Source: Russula earlei
Taxonomy: Eukaryota; Basidiomycota; Agaricomycetes; Russulales; Russulaceae
Direction: 5' to 3'
DNA: 46,859 bases
Assembly (NCBI GenBank): GCA_025769875.1
Contig: JAGFNK010000416.1
Span: 1-46,859 of the forward strand
Positions 1 to 10,083 of this stretch are shown piece by piece. A model generated the notes under the pieces. The model worked only from the letters and a program-made list of their open reading frames with translations, made no database searches and was not told the DNA's origin. Position numbers and translations under genes: made by a program. Every line of letters starts with the position of its first letter. Position 1 is the first letter of the stretch.

Positions 1-355
1 GTCGTTTTTCATCGTCGTATCTGTGCTTCCCTCTCAACCTTCCTTTTTGCTTGAGGCAAGTACATGTAAGCCTTGGTGGCCTATATGTCAATGTGCAATG
101 CTCAGTCGCGTTGGTTGCTCGTAATCCCTTTCCTCAGTCTTAGATCACTTCGTCCCGCAGCGTACCATGTTGTACACTGGACTTCACTCATTCCACATGT
201 ATAATCTATGCTCTTACTATGCCTCATCATGCTCTCCAGAACATAACGACTCCGTAATATATTTGATATTTAAATACAAAAGTGCTATTCTAAAGTCCTC
301 CTACTGCGAATCCGCGAGCGCGAGGCGATGCAGCGATGATGTCGGGGGCGAGATG
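1..355. other. unassigned left-edge sequence
   Basis: I recognise no gene or repeat here. The first 300 bases are of mixed composition with short frames only; from about 301 the sequence turns GC- and CpG-rich and continues into the possible ORF that follows. A 14-base phrase (gggcagcgagccct and a near copy) occurs at about 360 and 410, a small local duplication. Confidence 0.3.
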
Positions 356-682
356 CTATGGGCAGCGAGCCCTCGAATAGGGCGGCAATGACGATGGGCG
401 AGGCGCTGTGGGCAGCGAGCCCTTGGGTAAGGCGATGGTGACAATGACAAACGCGTCATACAGGTCCATGTGTAGATGTGTGGCAGACGCGAGGACGATG
501 CTTGAGGGACGGTCTTGGGAGGGCGTGAGGCGCAGCCGGATGGCGATGGCGTCGTGCCGTAGGTCAAAGTGTGGGGAGGAGCCATGCTCCGACTTGAAGA
601 CCGAAGGGATGAAGGCGTTGAGTGGCAAGGCGAGTGACGTCGACGGCGATTGAATTGAGCCATTGTCGTAGTCTGCTGACAT
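356..682 (-). CDS. hypothetical small protein, unrecognised
   Basis: A minus-strand frame runs from an ATG at 682 to a TAG at 356-358, giving about 108 residues (starting MSADYDNGSIQSPSTS). The frame is open further upstream to about 835, so an earlier start or an upstream exon is possible. The protein has an acidic, Ser-rich start, then a stretch with regular hydrophobic residues (DAIAIRLRLTPSQDRPSSIV, then HLHMDLYDAFVIVTIALP) that reads like folded protein rather than a shadow frame. I do not recognise the family. The region keeps many CpG dinucleotides, unlike the decayed elements to its right, so it may be host sequence. It could equally be a chance frame in GC-rich DNA. Confidence 0.25.
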   Translation of the reverse strand: MSADYDNGSIQSPSTSLALPLNAFIPSVFKSEHGSSPHFDLRHDAIAIRLRLTPSQDRPSSIVLASATHLHMDLYDAFVIVTIALPKGSLPTAPRPSSLPPYSRARCP

Positions 683-880
683 GGAGTGGGCAACACGGTG
701 GGGATGACGTCGAGAGTGGGAACGCGAGGAAAGGAGAGTGAGGTGAAAGGAATGACGATAGTTGGAAGGAGGGGATGTGAGTGGGATGAAAGACGAAGGG
801 AAAGGTGAACGCATGGCGCGCAAGGCCTGGTACAAGTCATGTGGCCAGCGGGCTCACATACAGAAATCTTACGTACAAAA

Positions 881-1013
881 GCCGTGGCCTAGGCCGGGCC
901 AAGCCGGAGCCAAGCCGGGGTTGACGGCTTTGGCCCGGCCTGGGGTTTTAGAAAGCCAAAGCCGCCTCGGGCCGAGCCAAAGCTGGGGCTTTCAGGCCAA
1001 GCCGGGCCGGAAA
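881..1013. repeat. GC-rich degenerate repeat (GGCCGGGCCAAGCC type)
   Basis: The tract is built of overlapping variants of gccgggccaagcc and its reverse complement (ggcttggcccggcc), for instance at 890-905, 930-945, 965-980 and 992-1010. Several units are palindromic or in inverted order, so the strand could fold. It sits exactly where the recognisable gypsy gag sequence begins, suggesting it marks or created the truncation point of that element. No coding function is proposed. Confidence 0.6.
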
Positions 1014-1020
1014 AACCCTA

Positions 1021-2859
1021 AACAGAATCATATTATTGGGTTGGCTCCAGAACCTTTTGATGGAAAGGTGGAAAATGCAGAAACATTCTGGGCCACCTTA
1101 GACAATTACTACTACATCAACTTGGACTCCTTCCCAGACCAGGGAAAGAGGGTCACTGCTGCCCTTACACACTTTAAGATTGGCACTCCCACTGGGACAT
1201 GGGGCCCAAGAATTAACTACAAAGGGACAAGCTCAACAACCAGTTGACTATGGTTCATGGCAAGCCTTCAAGACAACATTCACTGATCATTTTATCCCAG
1301 CAGATGCACGATTAGAATCAAATGCCATAATGCATTCCCTTTGACAAGGGAATACACCATTCAATGAGTGGTACCAAAAATGGTCCCATCATGCTTCCCA
1401 ATCCCAAGCAGATGAGAACACTAAGATGTTTGCCTTCTGACACAATCTAAATCAAGGAATCCACACCAAAATATCAGGCATTACCCTGGCTCCAACTACT
1501 CTAGCACAACTAGTCAAAAAAGCACACACATTCAACCAAGTTTATCACATGTGGGCATCACCATTGTTCCATACAGGACAACCAGCAGTACAAACAAGAA
1601 ATCTAACCACAAGCAACCAAGACAGCCCAGTAGAAATCAATCTCTATCAAGGAGAACCAAGTGAACAGCATTGGAACACCAACACTCCTCATAACTTGCT
1701 CACAAAGGCCAAGAAACAGTGCCACACAGAACTAACACTGGTTAGGAAATCAATTTATATGAATGACAAAACTGTAACATTTTGAATAACAAAGTTTATT
1801 ATTTTGTTACAAATTTGTAGCAAACCATTTGTGAAATTTTATTTTAGATTTTGTTATAATAGATTCCTGTCACAAAATCATGAAATAAGTAAATAGTTTT
1901 GACAAGATTTTAGAACACACATTATGTTACAAAAATTGTAAATTATTTTAAGATTTTGTGTGAAACAAAATTGTGAAATTTTTGAAACTGCAAAATTTGA
2001 GTTCATGCACCAGGTAGAAATACCCTTTTGTGACTGACAAAAGTGTAACATTTTGAATAACAAAAGTCAATGTTATGTCATGGTTTTTCACAGAAAAAGT
2101 CTTAAAATTTAGTTTATATTTTGTTATACCAAATTCTTGTTACAAAATGATGAAATAATAGTATAACAAACTCCTTCTCTATACCATTGGCATGGTTTTC
2201 ATGCAAGCTTACAAACCTCCCTCAGCAACAATTTCATAATTTTGTTTCATCATTTTGTCACAAGAATTTAATATAGCAATATATAAACTAAATTTAAGAT
2301 TTTTTCCCATGAAAAGTTGTAACATAATATTGACTTTTGTTATTTATAATGTTATACTTTTGTCAGTCACAAAAGGGTATTTCCACCCAGTGTATGCATA
2401 AACCCAAATTTTGCAGTTTCAAAAATTTCACAATTTTGTTTCACACAAAATCTTGAAATAATTTACAATTTTTGTAGCATAATGTATGTTCTAAAATCTT
2501 GTCAATACTATTTACTTATTTCATGATTTTGTGATAGGAATCTATTGTAACAAAATCTAAAGTGAAATTTTACAAATGGTTTGCTACATATTTGTATCAA
2601 AATAATAAATTTTGTTATTCAAAATGTTACAATTTTGTCATTCACATAAGTTGATTTCTAAACCACTGTAAAGTTGTGCTACTACTGTGGCAAATGCAAC
2701 CATATGGCCAAAGACTGCAGGTCTAAGAAAGCTGCTAATCATACTTGCCACCCCAGACAATCCTTACAGACAGCAGTCCACTCAGCCACCATTTGGGAAG
2801 AACAACCTGAACAGAAGGAAACTGACCCAGTTCCCATTGCATCTTTGGTGACTTGGTGA
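1021..2859 (+). pseudogene. gag: gypsy gag remnant with CCHC zinc knuckle
   Basis: Gag forms the retroelement particle and binds its RNA. The frame opens with a PEPFDGKVENAETF-type motif typical of fungal gypsy gag, shifts frame near 1200, and continues through QAFKTTFTDHFIPADARLES with TGA stops near 1342 and 1437 (the latter in a FRHNL-like context, so CGA is expected). A 934-bp MITE at 1735-2668 splits it. Taking out the MITE and one TA joins ...HTEL to KLCYYCGKCN in frame. The zinc knuckle CYYCGKCNHMAKDC (C-x2-C-x4-H-x4-C) lies at 2677-2718. The start is missing. This is a pseudogene of the host gypsy. Confidence 0.88.
1735..2668. mobile_element. foldback MITE with ~425-bp inverted arms, TA target site
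   Basis: The two halves are long inverted copies of each other: left arm about 1735-2157, right arm about 2243-2668, with a loop of about 85 bp. Landmarks such as tttgtgactgacaaaag and gaaactgcaaaattt occur once in each arm in opposite orientation. The outer ends read ACACTGGTTAGG (left) and, reverse complemented, CAGTGGTTTAGA (right), and each is flanked by TA (1733-1734 and 2669-2670). It is AT-rich and has no coding capacity. The TA site and CAGTG-like end suggest a non-autonomous Tc1/mariner derivative; this classification is inferred. Confidence 0.88.
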
Positions 2860-2987
2860 GAAAGCCTCACTGCTAGCATCTCAAGTCTGCACTCTGCCCC
2901 TATGGATTTTTGATAGAACCCCTTAGTGCACTGCTAAGGAATACAGTACAGATTGCCATTATACTGTTACAAATCAACTACCCCAAA

Positions 2988-3880
2988 TGTCACAGTAACT
3001 AGCCATGTCAGTTCTCAAGCCTGAAGTCAAGTTGGTAGTTCAAGTGTGTTCAGATCAATGTGCTGGTTCCCATAATGTAGAGTAAGGATCCCTGCAGTGG
3101 TCAAAGTGTTTTATGCTAAGCAGGTTATGGCCAATAGACCCTTCCTAGTATGACTCAGTCTGTTGAGAAGCTAGGGTAAGTTTGTAATGGGATAGACTAG
3201 GGCTGCTTCCACTAGCTATATGTGCTTAGGAGCTCTGTTACCCTAAGCAATGCAAAGAGAAGGTAAGTAGATAGAGGTTTGAAGGAGAAGAGCTCTTCTC
3301 AGTAGAGTGAAGAGAGACTCTTTTGGGGAGGAAGGGATAGGGAGAGAGTAGATGGTAGATGGTGTGCATATGTGTGAAGAGTTGATGAAATGGAGAGGTG
3401 GATGTGGTTTGAGGATTAGGAGTGAGGTGGGTTGCAGGCAGATATGTTTGGACAAGAGTAGGTTGGATTCTACAAGAGACCAAGCTTAGGGCTTTGGTCA
3501 CAAAGTACTGAGCTTATATATACAGGACAAGTGCAGCAATAGCTGCGCTTTGACTGTGCTACTAGTATAGTAGGAGTCATAGTAAGTAGGAGTCATAAGA
3601 ATGAGGCCACAACTGAGTCAGAACCAAGTAACTGTGCTGCACAGTAAATGCGCAGCATTGCACAGTCAAAGCTAAGAAACAAATATAAATGGAAAGAGAA
3701 CCAAACAAAGGGAAAGTAACAGCAATCCAGTGTTACCTGGACATGTATGGATCACATGATAATGCAGAAGGGATCTCAAGACATAAGAGATCACGAGACC
3801 AGGAAGTAAAGGGATGTACAAAAGCAAGCAGTCCATAACAGAAGGTAAGAAGTAAACATAAAGGGGAAAATGTTGTAACA
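2988..3880. mobile_element. solo LTR, family LTR-2, copy 1
   Basis: An 893-bp LTR begins TGTCACAGTAAC and ends TGTTGTAACA, with a perfect 5-bp duplication ccaaa at 2983-2987 and 3881-3885. A second copy lies at 10636-11508 and is similar along its whole length. No internal retroelement sequence is attached, so this is a solo LTR left by LTR-LTR recombination. It interrupts the gag-protease junction of the host gypsy. Transcription orientation could not be fixed: a TATATATA stretch is present near 3513. Confidence 0.9.
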
Positions 3881-3885
3881 CCAAA

Positions 3886-4344
3886 GTTTTTACAAAGAAT
3901 ATAAGGTCCCCTTCTGTAGCCTTGAAAGTAACACTCATGGGGAAACTCAGCAGCAAGGAAATCAGTGCAAGTGTCCTTATAGACAGTGGGGCAGAAGGAA
4001 TGATAATCAACAATTCATGAACCAACATAAACTCCATACTCAAAGCTTGCAAAAAGCTGTTACCAGTGCAAAATGTGGACAGGACCACAAATACTAATGG
4101 CTTAATCTGATATAGCACCATCCAACAACTCTGAATCAAAGCCCTTGAAGGCACACATCATGAACAAGCAGAGTTTCTTGTCACCAATATAGGGGATCAT
4201 AACATTATCTTAGGAACTGACTGGTTAAGACATCACAACCTGGACATCAACTGGACCAATGACACTATTACCCTATGAAATTTCCCCACAACATGCATAA
4301 TGACACAATCCCCTATAACAGTCCCATCAGCCCACAATGCAAGC
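3886..4344 (+). pseudogene. gypsy aspartic protease remnant
   Basis: Retropepsin-type protease that would cleave the Gag-Pol polyprotein. The frame shows VTLMGKLSSKEISASVLIDSGAEGM, with the catalytic DSGA at about 3982-3993, and the C-terminal flap-partner motif NIILGTDWLRHHNLDINW at about 4204-4257. TGA stops occur at about 4018, 4107, 4131 and 4277. The LTR-2 solo element cuts it off upstream and solo LTR A cuts it off at 4344. The adjoining gypsy sequence resumes at 8208, after the LTR stack and its duplicated caagc. Confidence 0.85.
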
Positions 4345-6603
4345 TGTCACAACTCACTGTTGAACAATCCAGTTCAAGAGTGAGATAAGAGCTTGGAGAC
4401 AAATTGACTGAGTTTTAAGGTGAAGTTGGCAAAGAGTATGGTCCAGACAAGTAGCAAGTACCAGAGGTGAACTGGTACTGGCTGAGAGAGATGATCATGG
4501 AAGGAGAGGGCCAGGGTGTACTAGATAGGGCAGTTGCAAAGGAGTACCCTTGGTGATACAGTGCCACAAATCAAATGGACAGTCTGAAGACTGTCTGCTA
4601 CTTTATTGAGCACTTATATACTACAAGGGAACTGCTAAATAGGGAACAAGTCATAACCTTGTTATCAAGCACAATTGATGGATGGGTAAGAAGTTGGGAC
4701 ATGCTTAGTGAGCATGCTCAGTCATGCTCAGTAAGTTGCTGAGTAAGAAGGCCCATATTGATGAGCAAGGGCCTTTAGTGACCACATGTTCACTGCTTAG
4801 TGCATGTGCAAAGCACTTGATCCATTTACTGTTAGTTAGTTTAGGGCCAGTCATTTGGGGACTTGCGGTATTTGTCAGTGGAATAGTGTTGCCTATAAGG
4901 CCCCTTATATAGTTCTATTAGGGTCATTAGAGTCAACCATAGTACCCATATTAAGGTCCTTAGTATTGCCTGTCATGAACCATTTCCTGCAGAGGGCCCT
5001 TGAGGGACCTTTCCTTATGAGAGGAAACCCAGCCTCTATGAGGCCACCCTGTTCACATGTACAAAGGGGTGAGTAGGGATGTCCACAATATCATGTGAGC
5101 ATTGTCACAGGAGTGATTCTTGGCACAATCGACATACAGCAAGCCCTACTTAGTGGCAACCCTTTTGGCAATACAGGACAGTATTATGGCCTCCCTAAAG
5201 ACCCTTTAGGATGACCCAAAGTGCTCTATGAGAGGCACTAACAAAGATACTAAAGGCCCTACAATGCATTATTGGACTAATTCTAATAACCTTAGAACAA
5301 ACTATAAAGCAACCCTAAGGACCTTAATAGAAGTATTAGGGTTGACTCTAAGGACCCTAATAGAACTATATAAGGGGCCTTATGGACAACTCTATTCCCT
5401 GAATCAAACTACAAGTTCTCAGATGACCAGCCCTAAACTAACTAACAGTAAATGAATCAGGTGCTCTGCACGTGTACTAAGCAGTGAACATGTGGACACA
5501 AAAAGCTCTTACTCATCAATATGAGCCTTCTTACTGAGCAACTTACTGAGCATGACTGAGCATACTCAGTAAGCATACTCTGACTTCTTACTCATCTGAC
5601 AATTGTGCTTTGTAACAAGGTTATGACTTGTTCCCTATTTAGCAGTTCCCTTGTAGCATATAAGCACACAATAAAGTCTTCAGACTGTCCATTTGATTTG
5701 CGGCACTCCACTACTGAAGGTACTCCTTTAGGACTGCCTTATCTAGTACACGCTGGCTTTCTCCTTCCATGACCACCTCTCACAACCAGTGCCAGTTCCT
5801 GTCATGAACCATTTCCCAGAGAGGGTCCTAGAAGGACCCTTCCTTATGAGAGGAAACCTGGCCTCTGTGGTGTCATACTGTTCACACGTACAAAAGGGGT
5901 GAGTAGAGGTGTCCACAATATTGTGCGTGCATTGTCATGTGAGCAATTCTCAGCACAATTGACATACAGCAAGCCCCACTTAATGGCAACCCTTTTAGCA
6001 ATAAAGGACAGTATTATAGCCTCCCTAAGGACCCTTTAGGACAACTATAAGTGCTCTACAATAGGCACTAACACAATGCTAAAGACCCTACAATGCATTA
6101 TTAGACTGACTCTAATAACTATAGAATGAACTATACAGCAACACTAAGGACCTTAATAGAAGTATTAGGGTCGACTCTAAGGACCCTAATAGAACTATTT
6201 AAGGGGCCTTATAGGCAACCATAATCCCTGGACTAAACTACAAGTCCTCAAACAACTGGCCCTAAACTAACTAACAACAAATGAATCAGATGCTTTGCAT
6301 GTGTACTAGAGCAATGAACACGTGAACAGTAAAGGCTCTTACTCATCAAGAGAAGCCTTCTGACTCAGCAGCTTACTGAGCATGACTGAGCATGCTCAGT
6401 AAGCATACTCCAACTTCTTACTCATCCAACAATTATGCTTCATAACAAGGTTATGACTTGTTCCCTATTTAGCAGTTCTCTTGTAGTATATAAGTGCTCA
6501 ATAAAGTAGCAGACAGTCCTCAGACTGTCCATTTGTTTATGGCACTCTCCAAAACTGGGATACTCCCTTTAAAGGACTGTCCCCTTGTGACCATTCTGGC
6601 TTC

Positions 6604-7565
6604 TGTCAAGACTCACTGTTGAACTATCCAGTTCAAGAGCGAGGGATAAGCTCGTAGACGAGTCGATAGACATCCAAGACCGCGTGGACAAGGAGTAGAG
6701 TCCAGAGTAGTAACAAATACCAGAGAGGTATTGTTACTGTGAGAGTAGAGCAGTCACGCAGAGAAGAGGCCAGGATAGTCACAAGGGGACGGTCCTTAAA
6801 GGAGTATCCCAGGGATGGAGAGTGCCGTAAACAAATGGACAGTCTGAGGACTGTCCGCTACTTTATTGAGCGCTTATATACTACAAGAGAACTGCTAAAT
6901 AGGGAACAAGTCATAACCTTGTTATCAAGCACAGTAGAGTGATGAGTAAGAAGTCGGAGGATGCTTACTGAGCATGTTCAGTCATGCTCAGTAAGCTGCT
7001 GAGTAAGAAGGCTCCTCTTGATGAGTAAGAGCTTCCATTGTCCACGTGTTCACTGCTTTAGTGCACGTGCAAGCACCTGATTCATTTCCTGTTAGTTAGT
7101 TTAGGGCCAGTCATTTGAGGACTTGTAGTTTGGTCAGGGAATAGTGTTATCTTATAAGGCCCTTATATAGTTCTATTAGGGTCCCTAGAGTCGACCCTAA
7201 TACTTCTATTAAGGTCCTTAGTATTGCTTTATAGTTTGTTCTATAGTTATTAGAGTTGGTCTAATAACGTGTTGTAGGGCCTTTGATACTAGGTTAGTGC
7301 CTACAGTAGAGCTCCTAGGGTCGTTCCAAAGGGTCCTTAGGAAGGCCCTAATACTGTCTTTTGTTGCTAGAAGGGTTGCCTTTAAGTGGGGCTTGCTGTA
7401 TGTCGATTGTGCCAAGAATCGCTCGTGCAACAATGCGCGCACGATATTGTGGACACCTCTACTCACCCCTTTTGCTCGTGTGAACAGGGTGACACCATAG
7501 AGGCTGGGTTTCCTCCTATAAGGAAGGGTCCTTCAAGGGCCCTTTCCGGAGAATGGTTCATGACA
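6604..7565 (-). mobile_element. solo LTR D (gypsy family), innermost
   Basis: An uninterrupted 962-bp LTR from TGTCAAGACTCACTG to GGTTCATGACA with a perfect duplication gcttc at 6599-6603 and 7566-7570. It is the youngest layer of the stack and keeps the most CpG (gcgaggg, tcgtagacgagtcgat, caatgcgcgcacgat). It is very close to LTR F at 15041-16002, which is also 962 bp. The copy is in reverse orientation to the host gypsy. Short frames inside it are not considered genes. Confidence 0.95.
6837..6880 (-). promoter_or_regulatory. LTR core promoter, poly(A) signal and R-region hairpin (LTR D)
   Basis: Read on the minus strand, the copy has TATATAAG (6873-6880), then AATAAA (6862-6867), then a perfect 8-bp hairpin with a 4-nt loop (GGACAGTC / GACTGTCC at 6837-6856). 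The same three signals recur in the other copies of this LTR family. The order TATA, polyadenylation signal, hairpin is that of an LTR U3-R border. Function is inferred from position. Confidence 0.55.
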
Positions 7566-8202
7566 GCTTCTTCTCTGTGTACTTGCTCAACTCTACCAGT
7601 AACTATACCACTCTGGTACTTGTTACTGCTTTGGACTCTACTCCTTGCCCACACAGTCTTGGATGTCTACCAACTCATCTTTGAGCTTACCCCTCGCTCT
7701 TGAACTGGATAGTTCAACAGTGAGTCTTGACAGTTCCCCTCTGGTACTTGTTACTTGTTTGGACTGTGCTCTTTGCCAACTTCATCCTAGAACTTAGTCA
7801 ACTTGTCTCTGAGCTTTTATCTCACTCTTAAACTGGATTGTTCAACAGTGAGTCATGACATTGCCTCATAGTTTGTTCTAAGGTTATTAGAGTTAGTCTA
7901 GTAGCGCATTCTAAGGCCTATAGTATCTTCATTAGCATCTAATGTGAGGCACTCGAGGTTGTCTAAAAGGTCTTTAGGGAGCCTTTGATACTGTGTTTTA
8001 TTGATAGAAGGGTTGGCAGTAAGTAGAGCTTGCTGTATGTCAATTGTGCCTAGAATCAATCATGTGACAATGCATGCACAATATTGTGGACACCTCTACT
8101 CACCCCTTTTGCTCATGTGAACAGGGTGGCATCATAGAAGCTGGGTTTCCTCTAATAAGGAAGGGTCCTTCAAAGGCCCTCTCTGGGAAAGGGTTCATGA
8201 CA

Positions 8203-10083
8203 CAAGCAAGGGGTCGCTAAATGCCCTCACCTTCCCAGAAAATGAAGAGCATTGTTCAAAGACATGGTGGCACTGATATTCCATGACACTATGGATAAGG
8301 AAGAACCCCTTGTTGACCAACAAATTTACAATGCCTTCAAAAGCCATCCATTGTGCATCCATGCAAAGAGTACAATGTCCACTAAGTTGGCAAAAGACAA
8401 CCAACCAACAAAGCCCCTTGATGAATTAATCCCAACAGAATCCAAGATTTGGCAAGACATATTTGATGAACAAGCCTCCCAATGCCTCCCTGCTCATACA
8501 CCCTGGGATCATACCATCAATCTTAAACCAGATGCCCCCTGTAAAGACTGCAGCATCTATAGGCTTACTCCAAAGGAGTTAATAGCATTAAAAGAATATC
8601 TAGATGAACACCTCAAAAGAGGAACCATCTGTCCCTCTAAAGCACCAATAGCCAGCCCATTCTTCTTTGTAGAAAAGAAAGGTGGCACTTTATAACCAGT
8701 ACAAGACTACCAAGGCCTTAATGCCACCACTATCAAAGATGCCTACCCCTTACCTCTGATCCCAGACCTAATTGATAAACTGCAAGGAGCACAGTACTTT
8801 ACCAAGTTCAATGTATGTTGGGGATATAACAACATCCACCTGCCACAAGGTGATGAACATCTAGCAGCTTTTAAGACACCCCTAGGTCTCTTTGAACCAC
8901 TTATTATGACCTTTGGATTATGCAATGCACCAGCCACATGCCAATGATTGATGAACAACATTCTATCACCATTAATCACAACAGGGCATGTTGTGGTATA
9001 CCTGGATGATATACTAATCCTGGCAAACACCATTCAGGACTTGGATCACTGGACACATTGCATCCTTAAAATCCTGCACCAATACAATTTGTACCTCAAA
9101 CCAGAGAAGTGTGCCTTCCATCAGACATCCATAAGCTATCTAGGCATACACATATTCCAAGGATGCATATCGATGGACTCTGACAAACTAGTTGGCATAA
9201 CACAGTGGACAAGTCCTACCAACATTACCAAGGTCCAAGTGATTTCAGGCTTTTGCAACTTCTATTGCCAATTCATACACCAATATTCCCATTTGGCCCA
9301 ACCATTGTTCAACCTAACCAAGAAAGATCACCCATTTCATTGGGGACCTGATGAAGAAAAAGTGTTCCATATCCTCATTGAGGCATTCACAAAAGCACCT
9401 ATCCTAGTGTTACCAGACCATTCACAACCATTTCTGCTTGATCTGTGATGCAAGCGACTTTGCAGTTGGCTCAATCTTAGAACAACCAGATGAACTCAAC
9501 CAGTACCACCTGGTTGCATACTTTTCCAAGTCATTAGACCCAGCCCAAAGGAACTATATGATCTATGACAAGGAACTATTAGCCATAGTTTCCTCCCTTT
9601 GGCACTTCTGGCATTACTTAGAAGGAGCTAAACACCCCATAGAATTGTGTACAGACCATAATAACCTCATGTATTTCATGACAAAACAGAAGCTCACCCA
9701 ATGAATGGCAAGCTCAATGGGCTTTACTACTCAGTGCATTCAACTTCCATGTCATACACCATCCTGGAACCCAAAACAAAGCAGATGGTCTGTCCAGGTG
9801 GCCAGACTATAAAAATGGGATGCATGAAAATGATGCAAGGGTCCTGCTGGACCAACAACTTTTCAAGATCAGAGCAACCTGATCATCTGCTATGGAACCC
9901 ATCAGGGACTTTGAACTGAGAAAACAACTATGCTCCAGTAAGGAGTATGACCCCAAAGTCAAAATAGCCTTGGAAACCATCCTAAAGAATGGCCCCCATC
10001 ACTTTACAAAAGGCCTACAAGACTATAACCTAGAAGATGGACTAATCCTCTTCAAACAAAAGGTCTCCATCCCAAAGTCAGAA
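8203..10083 (+). pseudogene. gypsy reverse transcriptase-RNase H remnant
   Basis: Copies the element RNA into DNA. Visible in order: spacer and RT fingers (IYRLTPKELIALKEYLDEHL, then PIASPFFFVEKKGGTL), a TAA at 8693-8695, PVQDYQGLNATTIKDAYPLP, GLCNAPATCQ followed by a TGA, then the catalytic YLDDILIL box at about 8999-9022, and the RT thumb. A frame change near 9435 leads into RNase H (CDASDFAVGSILEQ; DKELLAIVSSLWHF; CTDHNNLMYF). After a TGA near 9702 comes the connection region (FHVIHHPGTQNKADGLSRW). The sequence breaks off at 10083, where a truncated LTR of the same family begins; the expected stretch up to the integrase zinc finger is missing. Confidence 0.9.

Larger units (their letters stand above)
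5800..7732 (+). mobile_element. solo LTR C (gypsy family), nested in B
   Basis: Begins TGTCATGAACC and ends GAGTCTTGACA, with a perfect duplication gttcc at 5795-5799 and 7733-7737. Its own sequence is 5800-6603 plus 7571-7732, about 966 bp, split by LTR D. A TATATAAG box and an AATAAA signal are visible near 6488-6505. It is inserted in LTR B in the same orientation. Confidence 0.93.
4971..7860 (+). mobile_element. solo LTR B (gypsy family), nested in A
   Basis: Begins TGTCATGAACC and ends AGTCATGACA in sense orientation, with a perfect duplication ttgcc at 4966-4970 and 7861-7865. Its own sequence is 4971-5799 plus 7738-7860, about 952 bp, because LTR C is inserted in it. It sits inside LTR A in the opposite orientation. 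No internal domain accompanies it. CpG loss is strong but slightly less than in A, consistent with insertion after A. Confidence 0.92.
4345..8202 (-). mobile_element. solo LTR A (gypsy family), outermost of a 4-deep stack
   Basis: On the + strand this copy starts TGTCACAACTCACTG and ends GGGTTCATGACA, which is the reverse of the host gypsy LTR. The 5-bp duplication caagc is perfect (4340-4344 and 8203-8207). Its own sequence is 4345-4970 plus 7866-8202, about 963 bp; the gap is filled by LTR B. It is the most decayed of the stack: where younger copies read gagcgaggg and gacgagtcgat it reads gagtgagat and gacaaattgac, that is, CpG lost to TpG/CpA. It lies between the protease and RT of the host gypsy. 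Confidence 0.92.

Noticed and set aside
3238..3501. Minus-strand ORF MTKALSLVSCRIQPT inside the first LTR-2 copy
   Set aside because: Not maintained in the second LTR-2 copy and located in a non-coding LTR; the resemblance of TKALSL to a phrase in the pogo-like element is too short to mean anything.
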